Positions 35,401 to 48,200 of a DNA stretch of 64,000 nucleotides are shown one piece after another. The notes beneath the pieces are model-generated. The model searched no databases and was not told where the DNA came from. It saw only the letters and a program-made list of their open reading frames with translations. Position numbers and translations under genes: made by a program. Every line of letters begins with the position of its first letter. Within the stretch, counting starts at the first letter, position 1. The DNA comes from Corydoras sp. C115 (taxonomy: Eukaryota; Chordata; Actinopteri; Siluriformes; Callichthyidae). The stretch spans positions 58,501-122,500 of the forward strand of contig JAFMOC010000446.1 in NCBI GenBank assembly GCA_019802505.1. The letters are read 5' to 3'.

Positions 35401-38400
35401 AGATCCTGCAGGTTCCTCTGCACTGGTTGGTGGTGCACTGCCAGCGTCGGTCCTCACAGGTGCTGTGGACGAAGACGAGTCATTAAGGAACCCGTGCGTA
35501 GTGTCGGTTATGTTTGAGGAACCGTGCTGAGGGCGGTACCAGGTGTTACAGCCGTCCTGAACGGTCCCTCCCGGCGGGTAGCTCTCGCCGTTGTGGTAGC
35601 ATGGACAGAGTTCCTCCACCACGCACCCACCTTCACCGTCGGACACCAGGCCATCGGGACATGTGCAGCCGGACACGCACGCCGTGCTGATCTGTAAGGA
35701 TGTAAAGCAGAACATGGGTTCAAGAACCATCCAACACATCGTTCTGTGGCTCCTATGGTCCATGGTAGTCCATATCACGTTTGTTTGTTGGGGGGGGGGG
35801 GGGGGGCGGGTGGAAGGCGCACACTTTTGCCCATTGGCTGTCCGCATCTTGAGAACAAAGTCTCCTCGCCATGTCATAAGGTCTGGCACTGTTGTTGTGA
35901 GATTGCCCCATTAACAATCACGTCAAGTTCTGGTTGACTGTTTTCAAATGGGGTTGAGGCCATGCCAAAGTTCTAGACAAAAATAACATTGGAGCATTGG
36001 ACACGTTCTCCTCTCCGCACTGGGGATTCCCGGGTCGAATCCCAATCTGGGTGGAGTTTGCATGTTCTCCCCGTGTCCGCCACGTGGGTTTCCTCCGGGT
36101 TCTCCGGTTTCCTCCCACAGTCCAAAAACGTGGATCAAGGTCAATTGAATTCTTCAAATTGCCCCATATATAGAGTGTGTCTGTGTGTGTCTCTGTGTCC
36201 AGTGATAGACTGGTGTCCTGTCCTGGGTGTATCTGCCCAGCGCCCGAAACGTTCTCCCCTGGATGGGCATGGGGAACCCCCCCCCCCCGCAACCCTAGTA
36301 GAGGATAAAGCAGAAGATAACGAGGTGAATGAACGTTCTCCTCTCAGCACTAGGGATTCCAGGTTCGAATCCCAATTTGGGTGGAGTTTGCTTGTTCTCC
36401 CTGTGTCCGCGTGGGTTTCCTCCGGGTTCTCCGGTTTCCTCCCACAGCCAAGAAAATGGATAGCTAATATATATCGCCCCATATAGAGTGTGTGTGAGTG
36501 TGTGTTCAGTGATAGATTGGCGTCCTGTCCTGGGTGTATCTGCCCAGCGCCCGAAACGTTCTCCCCTGGATGGGCATGGGGAACCCCTACCCCCCCCCCT
36601 CTCCCGCGACCCAAGTAGGAGCATTGGAACAGGACTATTTCCGAGGTTTGTTGGTATGGTTGCTTGCTGTTGGTCTGAACACTCACACAGGCCATGTCCA
36701 GGGTTCTGCAGCTCTTCTGGCATTCGGAGCCGGTGCTGCCCGGAGCAGCGGTGGAACAGTTGAAGTACGTCATTGGAGAACTGCATTCTGGGGTCAAACC
36801 AAAAAAGTTACACGCAAACTTAATAATTCATCATTATTCATTCATTCATTCATTATCTTCCGCTTTATCCTCTATTAGGGTCGCGGTGGGGTTCCCCATG
36901 TCCATCCAGGGGAGAACGTCTCGGGCGCTGGACAGATACACCCAGGACAGGATGCCAATCTATCACTGGACACACACTCACTCACGCAGACACTCTATAT
37001 GGGGCAATTTGGAGAATTCAATTCACTTTGATCCATGTTTTTGGACTGTGGGAGGAAACCGGAGAACCCGGAGGAAACCCACGCGGACACGGGAGAACAT
37101 GCTAAACACTAAGCCACGCCTAATTCATCATTATAATAAAATAAAATGATCCGGGGCCGCACCTGAAGCAAGTTAGTTAGTCCTGCTTTTGGGGCTTATA
37201 TAAATATTGGGGCGGCACGGTGGCTTAGTGGTTTAGCATGTTCTCCCCGTGTCCGCATGGGTTTCCTCCGGGTTCTCCGGTTTCCTCCCACAGTCCAAAA
37301 ACATGGATCAATTCAATTGAGTTCTCTAAATTGCCCCATATAGAGTGTGTGTGTGTGTGAGTGAGTGTGTGTCCAGCGATAGATTGCCCCCCTGTTCTGG
37401 GTGTATCTGCCCACCGCCCGAAACGTTCTCCCATGGATGGGCATGGGGAACCCCACCGCGACCCTAATAGAGGATAAAGCGGAAGATAATGGATGGATGG
37501 AGCCATATATGAAGCCATATTTTGACTGGTCTATCTAAACCTTTTTGGCCCGTTAAATACTAAGGCTCACCTGTACTGCACCCCCTAGTGGTTACATTTA
37601 TAGGGAACAGAAGTTGACTCTCATTTCTGACGGTGGATATTAATTAATGATATTGGTAATTAATCAGGTTAATAAGATCCAGAGTCTCAGATTAAAGGGA
37701 TTTATGAGCATTGCACCGTGTGCGGCGTGTGAGACAGGACGCTGTGTGTTAATAACATAATTCATTATCTTCCGCTTTATCCTCTATTAGGGTCGCGGGG
37801 GGGGTGGGGGGGGATGGATGCCCATCCAGGGGAGAACGTTTCGGGCGCTGGGCAGATACACCCAGGACAAGGGGGCAATCTATCACTGAACACACACTCA
37901 CTCACACACACACACTCTATATGGGGCAATTTGGAGAACTCAATTGACTTGATCCATGTTTTTGGACTGTGGGAGGAAACCGGAGAACCCGGAGGAAACC
38001 CACGCGGACACGGGGAGAACATGGAAACTGCACCCAGATCGGGATTCGAACCGGGAATCCCTACTAACCACTAAGCCACCGTGCCACCCCCTTAATAACA
38101 TAATATTAGCATAATAAAAATTAATAAAATAATAATAAATAAATAAATAATTTAAAAAATAATAATTAGCATAATAACCTAAATATTCATTCATTCATTA
38201 TCTCCCGCTTTATTCTCTATTAGGGTTGCAGTGGGGTTCCCCATGCCCATCCAGGGGAGAACGTCTCGGGCGCTGGGCGGATAGACCCAGGACAGGGCGC
38301 CAATCAATCGCTGGGTACACATTCACACATTCAAACACACTCTATATGGGGCAATTTGGAGAACTCAATTGACTTGATCCATGTTTTTGGACTGTGGGAG

Positions 38401-39166
38401 GAAACCGGAGAACCCGGAGGAAAACCCACGCGGACACGAGGAGAACATGGAAACTCTACCCAGATGGGGATTCGAACCGGGAATCCCTAGCGCTGAGAGG
38501 CGAACATGCCAAACCACTAAGCCACCGTGCCGCAACATAATATTAGCATAATAAAAATTATTAATAATAATAAATAAATAAATAATATTATTTAAAAAAA
38601 ATAAATAGCATAACAACCAAAATATAATAATAATAATACAAATAAATAATAATATTTAAAAAATAATAATTAGCATAATAACCAAAATATAATAATAATA
38701 ATAATAAATAAATAAATAATAATATTTAAAAAATTATAATAAGCATAATAACCAAAATATAATAATAATAATAATAAATAAATAAATAATAATATTTAAA
38801 AAATTATAATAAGCATAAGCACGTTCGCCTCTCAGCGCTAGGGATTCCCGGTTCGAATCCCCATATGGGTGGAGTTTCCATGTTCTCCCCGTGTCTGCGT
38901 GGGTTTCCTCCGGGTTCTCCGGTTTCCTCCCACAGTCCACAAACATGGATCAAGTTAATTGAATTCTCAAAATTGCCCCATATAGAGTGTGTTTGTGTGA
39001 GTGAGTGTGTGCCAGCGATGGATTGGCGCCCTGTCCTGGGTGTATCTGCCCAGCGCCCGAAACGTTCTCCCCTGGATGGGCATGGAGAACCCCACCACGT
39101 GACCCTAATAGAGGATAAAGCGGGAAATAATGAATGAATAAATAATAAGCATAATAACCAAAATGT

Positions 39167-39217
<51 letters not shown>

Positions 39218-42200
39218 TAAATAAATAATAATATTTAAAAAAAATATAATAAGCATAATAACCAAAATGTTATAATAATAATAATAATAAAGAAAGAAAG
39301 AAAATAATAAAAAATATAACTATAAAAAAAAAAATCAACTAAAAAAAAATTTAAATTATTATTATATTTTTATATTTACATTTTTATATATGCTGCTATA
39401 TAAAATTTTTTGTTAAAAATTTTATTTTATTATTATTACTTCTTTTTTTTCTAACGTAGTCTTTAAATTTAACGATTTAATAATTCTACCACTTGTTACG
39501 TAATGCCGCGTAAATGACGATAAAGTCTCGAATCCTTAATTAACGAGCGACGTACCTTCCACTTTCATCACGCCGATGCAGCTCAGCCTTCCCTGCCTGC
39601 AGGTGCTGCGATTGGACCAAAGAGTCGATTCAATCGAGTCAAATGAAACGAATCAATCGATCTAATTGCTCTACACGCGCAGAGGCGTACGTACCATGTG
39701 ACCCCGTCTTTGTTGATGACCTCTCCCGGTTGGATCACCGTGCTGGAGTCGTAACACGGACAGTTGCCCTCCGGAACGCACTGGCCGTTCTCGTTCATGT
39801 AGGTTCCCGATTCGCACCCGCAGCCGTCGACGGACACGGAGCCCACGTCGCAGGTGAAGTCCCTCTGAGTGAGCGAGCGGCAGGTGCGGTCGCAGCTGGT
39901 CATGTGGTACGAGTAGGACAGCGAGCTGGGACACGCCGTCAGGTTGACTGTGGAGACGGAACGGGACGGAACGTAATCAGCGGCTGGATTAATTAACAGC
40001 ATTAATTAAGATGAGTGTGTGATGAGGAGGACTGCGTTCTGACACCATGAGAGGACCCCGGTGGAACCACACTTTCCCTCTGCTGTGGGTCCACCTGCAG
40101 GTCTGAGGGCAGACATCGTTATGGTTCTCGAATCAGGAACCGGGGGCTCCCCTGACACATTTTATTTTCTCGCGTAATTTCTTAGAACAGAGGTTCTTAA
40201 ACATTTGAGACCAAAGTTCCACCTTAAGTTCCACCTTAAGTTCCACTTCTGTTTGTCATCACGGAATGAGATACGGAACAAACATCAATGCAGTGAATAT
40301 TAAAGTTCCACCTTAAGTTCCACCTAAAGTTCCACCTTAAGTTCCACCTTAAGTTCCACTTCTGTTTGTCATCACGGAATGAGATACGGAACAAACATCA
40401 ATGCAGTGAATATTAAAGTTCCACCTTAAGTTCCACCTAAAGTTCCACCTTAAGTTCCACCTCAAGTTCCACCTCTGTTTGTCATCAAGGAATGACATAA
40501 GGAACAAACATCAATGCTGTGAATATTAAAGTTCCACCTTAAGTTCCACCTTAAGTTCCACTCTGTTTGTCATCATGGAATGACATACGGAACAAACATC
40601 AATGCAGTGAATATTAAAGTTCCACCTTAAGTTCCACCTTAAGTTCCACCTTAAGTTCCACCTTAAGTTCCACTTCTGTTTGTCATCATGGAATGACATA
40701 CGGAACAAACATCAATGCAGTAAATATTAAAGTTCCACCTTAAGTTCCACCTTAAGTTCCACTTCTGTTTGTCATCACGGAATGACATACGGAACAAACA
40801 TCAATGCATTGAATATTAAAGTTCCTCCTTAAGTTCCACCTAAGGTTCCACCTAAAGTTCCACCTTAAGTTCCACCTTAAGTTCCACCTTAAGTTCCACT
40901 TCTGTTTGTCATCACGGAATGACATACGGAACAAACATCAATGCAGTGAATATTAAAGTTCCTCCTTAATTTCCACCTTAAGTTCCACCTTAAGTTCCAC
41001 TTCTGTTTGTCATCACGGAATGACATACGGAACAAACATCAATGCGGTGAATATTATAGTTCCACCTTAAGTTCCACTTCTGTTTGTCATCACGGAATGA
41101 CATATGGAACAAACATCAATGCAGTGAATATTAAAGTTCCACCTTAAGCTCCACCTCAAGTTCCACCTAAGGTTCCACTTCTGTTTGTCATCATGGAATG
41201 ACATACGGAACAACCATCAATGCAGTGAATATTAAATTTCCACCTTAAGTTCCACCTTAAGTTCCATCTAAAGTTCCACCTTAAGTTCCACCTTAAGTTC
41301 CACTTCTGTTTGTCATCATGGAATGACATACGGAACAAACATCAATGCAGTGAATATTAAAGTTCCACCTTAAGTTCCACCTAAAGTTCCACCTAAAGTT
41401 TCACCTAAAGTTGCACCTAAAGTTGCACCTAAAGTTCAACCTTAAGTTCCACTTCTGTTTGTCATCACGGAATGACATACGGAACAAACATCAATGCGGT
41501 GAATATTAAAGTTCCACCTTAAGTTCCACCTTAAGTTCCACCTAAAGTTCCACCTAAAGTTTCACCTTAAGTTCCACTTCTGTTTGTCATCACGGAATGA
41601 TATACGGAACAAACATCAATGCAGTGAATATTAAAGTTCCTCCTTAAGTTCCACCTAAAGTTCCACCTTAAGTTCCACCTTATGTTCCACTTTTGTTTGT
41701 CATCACGGAATGACATACGGAGCAAACATCAATGCGGTGAATATTAAAGTTCTTCCTTAAGTTCCACCTAAAGTTCCACCTAATGTTCCACCTTATGTTC
41801 CACTTTTGTTTGTCATCACGGAATGACATACGGAACAAACATCAATGCGGTGAATATTAAAGTTCCTCCTTAAGTTCCACCTAAGGTTCCACCTTAAGTT
41901 CCACCTTAAGTTCCACTTCTGTTTGTCATCATGGAATGACATACGGAACAAACATCAATGCAGTGAATATTAAAGTTCCACCTTAAGTTCCACCTAAAGT
42001 TCCACCTAAAGTTCCACCTTAAGTTCCACTTCTGTTTGTCATCACGGAATGACATACGGAACAAACATCAATGCGGTGAATATTAAAGTTCCACCTTAAG
42101 TTCCACCTTAAGTTCCACCTTAAGTTCCACTTCTGTCTGTCATCACGGAATGACATACGGAACAAACATCAATGCAGTGAATATTAAAGTTCCTCCTTAA

Positions 42201-45200
42201 GTTCCACCTTAAGTTCCACTTAAAGTTCCACCTTAAGTTCCACTTCTGTTTGTCATCACGGAATGACATACGGAACAAACATCAATGCAGTGAATATTAA
42301 AGTTCCTCCTTAAGTTCCACCTAAGGTTCCACCTAAGGTTCCACCTAAAGTTCCACCTTAAGTTCCACCTAAAGTTCAACCTTAAGTTCCACTTCTGTTT
42401 GTCATCACGGAATGACATACGGAACAAACATCAATGCGGTGAATATTAAAGTTCCACCTTAAGTTCCACCTAAAGTTCTTCATACCACCGTTTGAGAACC
42501 ACTGTGTTAAAATCCTCGCGTGTGAATGAATCACTCACAGCAGGCAGCGTCTCTCCAGCCGTCCAACAGAACCCCTTTAGCAGAACACGCGTAGACGTAC
42601 GCAGACAGAGCGGCGCACATGCAGTCCTCAGATCTCTGACAGTTACACGTGTCGTATATACAGTTCTGCAGAGAACAAGGAGAGAACAGATCAGAAACTC
42701 AGTGTGTTCACTTATTAACGATCAGATACATCAGTCATGTTAAGCAGGTTAATGCGAGGAGTGAGGTGTAAGGAGTGAGGTATGAGGAGTGAAGTATGAA
42801 AATGAATATTTTATATGTGAGGAGTGAGGTTTATGGTATGAGGAGTAAGTTGTAATGTGTGAGGTATGAGTAGTATGGTATGAGGAGTGAGGTATGACGT
42901 ATGAGAAAAGAGGTGTGGGATGTGAGGAGTGGTGTGTGAGGTATGAGGAGTGGTGTGTGAGGAGTGGTGTGTGAGGTATAAGGAGTAAGGTATGATTAAT
43001 GAGGAACGAGGTATGAGGTATAAGGAGTGAGGTGTGAGGTATGAGGAGTGAGGTATGAGGTGTGAGGAGTGAGGTTTATGGTATGAGGTGTGAGGTTTAT
43101 TGTATGAGGTGTGAGGTATGAGGTTTATTGTATGAGGTGTGAGGTATGAGGTTTATTGTATGAGGTGTGAGGTATGAGGTTTATTGTATGAGGTGTGAGG
43201 TGTGAGGTTTATTGTATGAGGTTTATTGTATGAGGTATGAGGTTTATTGTATGAGGTGTGAGGTGTGAGGTTTATGGTATGAGGTATGAGGTTTATTGTA
43301 TGAGGTGTGAGGTATGAGGTTTATTGTATGAGGTGTGAGGTGTGAGGTTTATTGTATGAGGTTTATTGTATGAGGTTTATTGTATGAGGTATGAGGTTTA
43401 TTGTATGAGGTTTATTGTATGAGGTATGAGGTTTATTGTATGAGGTTTATTGTATGAGGTATGAGGTTTATTGTATGAGGTTTATTGTATGAGGATTGAG
43501 GTATGAGGTTTATTGTATGAGGTATGAGGTTTATTGTATGAGGTGTGAGGTGTGAGGTTTATTGTATGAGGTATGAGGTATGAGGTTTATTGTATGAGGT
43601 GTGAGGTATGAGGTTTATTGTATGAGGTTTATTGTATGAGGTTTATTGTATGAGCTATGAGGTTTATTGTATGAGGTGTGAGGTGTGAGGTTTATTGTAT
43701 GAGGTATGAGGTATGAGGTTTATTGTATGAGGATTGAGGTATGAGGTTTATTGTATGAGGTTTATTGTATGAGGTTTATTGTATGAGGTGTGAGGTGTGA
43801 GGTTTATTGTATGAGGTATGAGGTATGAGGTTTATTGTATGAGGATTGAGGTATGAGGTTTATTGTATGAGGTGTGAGGTTTATTGTATGAGGTATGAGG
43901 TATGAGGTTTATTGTATGAGGATTGAGGTATGAGGTTTATTGTATGAGCTATGAGGTTTATTGTATGAGGTGTGAGGTGTGAGGTTTATTGTATGAGGTT
44001 TATTGTATGAGGATTGAGGTATGAGGTTTATTGTATGAGGTGTGAGGTTTATTGTATGAGGTTTATTGTATGAGCTATGAGGTTTATTGTATGAGGTGTG
44101 AGGTGTGAGGTTTATTGTATGAGGATTGAGGTATGAGGTTTATTGTATGAGGATTGAGGTATGAGGTTTATTGTATGAGCTATGAGGTTTATTGTATGAG
44201 GTGTGAGGTGTGAGGTTTATTGTATGAGGTTTATTGTATGAGGATTGAGGTATGAGGTTTATTGTATGAGGTGTGAGGTTTATTGTATGAGGTTTATTGT
44301 ATGAGCTATGAGGTTTATTGTATGAGGTGTGAGGTGTGAGGTTTATTGTATGAGGTATGAGGTTTATTGTATGAGGTTTATTGTATGAGGTATGAGGTTT
44401 ATTGTATGAGGTGTGAGGTTTATTGTATGAGGTTTATTGTATGAGGTTAATTGTATGAGGTGTGAGGTATGAGGTTTATTGTATGAGGTGTGAGTTATGA
44501 GGTTTATTGTATGAGGTTTGAGGTTTATTGTATGAGGTTAATTGTATGAGGTGTGAGTTATGAGGTTTATTGTGTGAGGTATGAGGTTTATTGTATGAGG
44601 TTAATTGTATGAGGTGTGAGTTATGAGGTTTATTGTGTGAGGTATGAGGTGTGAGGACCTGACCTGTCTGTAGGTCTCGGGGTCGATCTCTGAGTGGCAG
44701 GGTGAGAAAACTCCGGCTGGTTCTGAGAGCAGCGAGCACCAGTGCTGAGCGTATTTCTCTGAGGAACAAAAATTCATTCATTTAATTACGGTTCCGTTAG
44801 GTCAGGGATTCAGGGTCAGGGATTCAGGGTGAGGGATTCAGGGTTAGGTCAGGGCTGCCCACACTTTTCTGGCCCAAGATCAACTTTTCCATTGGACAGG
44901 TCATGAAGATCTACTGTATGCTACACTCTATATGGGGCAATTTGGAGAACTCAATTGACCTTGAGCCATGTTTTTTGGACTGTGTGAGGACTAGGGGTGT
45001 ATTCAACTACAGATGTTCGTAGTCGAATCTGATTCGTCAGATTTTCCCTATAGTCGACTGATAGTCGAATCAGTTCAAATTTCACCACAAGATGGCGCTA
45101 TATACATAGTTTTTAAAAATGATTTTTTTTAAAATATTTTACTTGTTTTTCTAACAAAAGAAAACCTTTTTTTTTGTTTTTTTTTTTTTTTTTTTTTTTT

Positions 45201-48200
45201 CTAGAAATTAGGATGATTTTATTTGACAAAAGGCTATATATATAACGAAAACAAAGACATTTCATGTAAAAACTAATGCTTAGCAGCAGCCATGGGCGCC
45301 CCCATGTGGTCAAAATGGTACATTCCACTATGAGGTTCATAGTCGAATACGGTTCTCCGAATTGAATCGACGTATTGGGCAACCCTGCGTTAGAGTCACA
45401 TGTTCCGTGATCCAAGGTTTGGGGGGTGGGGTTCCCCATGACCATACAGGGGAGAACATTTCGGGCACTGGGCAGATACACCCAGAACAGGGGGGGGGGG
45501 GAATCTATCACTCTTCACACTAACTTACACAAACACTCTCTATGGGGCAATTTAGCACAGCCAATTCACCTTGAATCTGTGTTTTCAGACTGTGGGAGGA
45601 AACCGGAGAACCCGGAGGAAACCCACACAGACACAGGGAGAACATGCAAACTCCATCCGAATTGGGATATGATCCTGGAATTTCCAGCGCTTAGAGGAGA
45701 ACATGCTAAATCACTACGCCTGCTTTGAGTTAAGGTTGTGGCGTTTTGAAACCTATCCCAGCACTCCTTGGAATAAAGGTTGGATCTATCATTGAACACA
45801 CACTCACTCACCCAAACACACCCTATATGGGGCAATTTAGCACAGCCAATTCACCTTGAACACGTGTTTTTGGACTGTGGGAGGGATCCGAAGAACCCAG
45901 ATGAAGCCTACATGGACACAGGGAGAACATGCAAACTCCACCCGGATCAGGGTTTGATCCTGGAATTCCCAGCGCTGAGAGAAGAACATGCTAAACCACT
46001 AAGTCACTTTGCCACCTGCTGTTAGTTAAGGTTGAGGTGTTTTGAAGCCTATCCCAGCACTCGTAGGACTACAGTCTGGATCTATCACTAGACACATTCA
46101 CTCGTACTCTATATAGGGGCAATTTAGAACAGTCAATTCACCTTGAATCCGTGTTTTTGGACTGTGGGAGGAAACCCGAGAACCCCACACAGACACAGGG
46201 AGGACATACCAGCTCCACCCGGATTCAATCCTGGAATTTCCAGCGCTGAGAGGAGAACATGCTAAACCACTAAGTCACCTTGCCACCTGCTGTTAGTTAA
46301 GGTTGTGGCATTTTGAAGCCTATCCCAGCACTTATAGGACTAAAGTACACAAACCGACACACGTACACATACGTTCTACGTAAAGGAACACTGGAGATTG
46401 CCAAGGCCAAGGGGAGAACATGCAAATCTCACACAGCAAGGACCTGAAAATCGAACCTAAGTAAATAACAATGAAGGACGGGACATCCTTACCGTTCTCA
46501 GTGCTCAAGCTGCACGGGTTCTCGAAGCTCCTCTGGATGTCGGGACAGGATGCTCGGGTTCTCCACGTGTTGGCGAAATCCAGAGCGGTCCCCTCTCTGA
46601 GGCCGCTGGCCGTGGTGAAGTCGTCCGCCTGGATGTTGTTGTAGTTCCCACAGAGTCCTGGAGAAGAACCGGAGGACGAAGATGAGACCCGGAGAACGAC
46701 CCGCGGTTTGCAAAGACGAAATCCGATGAGGTTCACCTACCGCAGGTTTGTCCCTGGAACCCGGGGTTCAGCGTGATGAAGACCTGCATGATGGGAACCA
46801 GCTGGATGGACAATTGGAGCTTGGAATTCACCGCCTGGATGACCGTGTAGAACGTGGACGGCCTGAAGATACTGACGGAGGCTGAGGATGGAACGACGGT
46901 TCCGGGTTTTTAGATCTTCGTGTAATTAAAGGTGTAATTAAAGGTGTTTATTGGCGGGGTCGACGGGGGCTCACCTGTCAGCAGGGGGAGTTGCGTGGCG
47001 ATGCGGTTCACGTCCACGTTCCCACTCGCGTCTACTCGGATCACCTGGAACCAGGAGTTAACATGTCATCAACATGTCCGATTGACGTTCTCGTGGTTCT
47101 TTATCCGAGAACTTACGTCAGAGCCGTTTGATAACGCGACTGTCACCGACTTCAGGCAGGTCTCGCTTTCCGTCAGTCCACATGCCATCAGATCCCCGAG
47201 AACCGTGAAGTCGGTTCCGGTGCACTCCTGAAAACACAAGGCGTCCATCAGGACAAGTCGAGAACAAGTCGACACGGCATGAGGTCAATGGTTCTCCTGG
47301 CGTACCTTGGAGAGAACGTAGGTACACTCGCCATGGAACCTGTAGGGCTTTCCGTCGAAGGTTAGGATGTTGGATCCTCCTAGAATGGAACAGGTACCGG
47401 GACAGTCCTTCTCCACGCACGTCCACTGTCCTCCAGAACATGTGCTGAGGGAAGAGTAAAGAACCCAAAGAATTGTTGACGGTTATCCAAAGTTCCCAAC
47501 TAGCCTGTTTTGGTTGGGGTCAGAACAACGGGTTGAGCATACAGCACCTTCGGAGCGATGAGGGGTAAGGGTCTGCTGAAGTGGACTTCAGTGGACCTGG
47601 GATTAGAACCCACAACCTTAAGAACATTAATGGGGTTCTCAGGATACTTTGCTATCGAACGTCCTGCTTAGAACCAGTGTCCACTACAAAGTGAGAACAC
47701 GGTTCCACGGACCAGGAACCATACACCTCAGTTCGTTCCGCTCCTTAAATCTGATTGGCTGAGCCATGTGACATCATCAATAATAACACACCCCTCTGAG
47801 CTTCACATTCGTATCAGTGTCTGATATACAGTACATTATTTTCCCGTGTTTTTTTACAAACTGTCTTCTGTAATTTAACCACTAGAGGGCAGTGCTTTGA
47901 TTGGACGGTTAGAGAAACCGGAATCCTGTTACTCAGCGATCAGCATTCACTTTATAAACCGGACTAGATTACGTGGCGGAAGATCAGATTATTAACGATT
48001 TTGCGTTCCCGTTATTTATTCACTATAATGCCACGCCCCCTCAGACCTTATTGCTTTATTAGAAAACGTGTCGTTCCGCTCCTTAAAGCTGATTGGCCGA
48101 GTTGTTTATTAACAACACACCCCTCTGAGCTTCACATTCGTATCAGTGTGTGATATACATTACATTATTTTCCCGTTTTTTTTTATAAACGGTGTTCTGT

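Noticed and set aside
40526..42427. - strand ORFs (MFRMSFHDDKQKWNLRWNLRWN)
   Set aside because: Translations of the 40.2-42.5 kb VNTR, including the 12-mer read as WNLR. They sit in an intron and have no homology.
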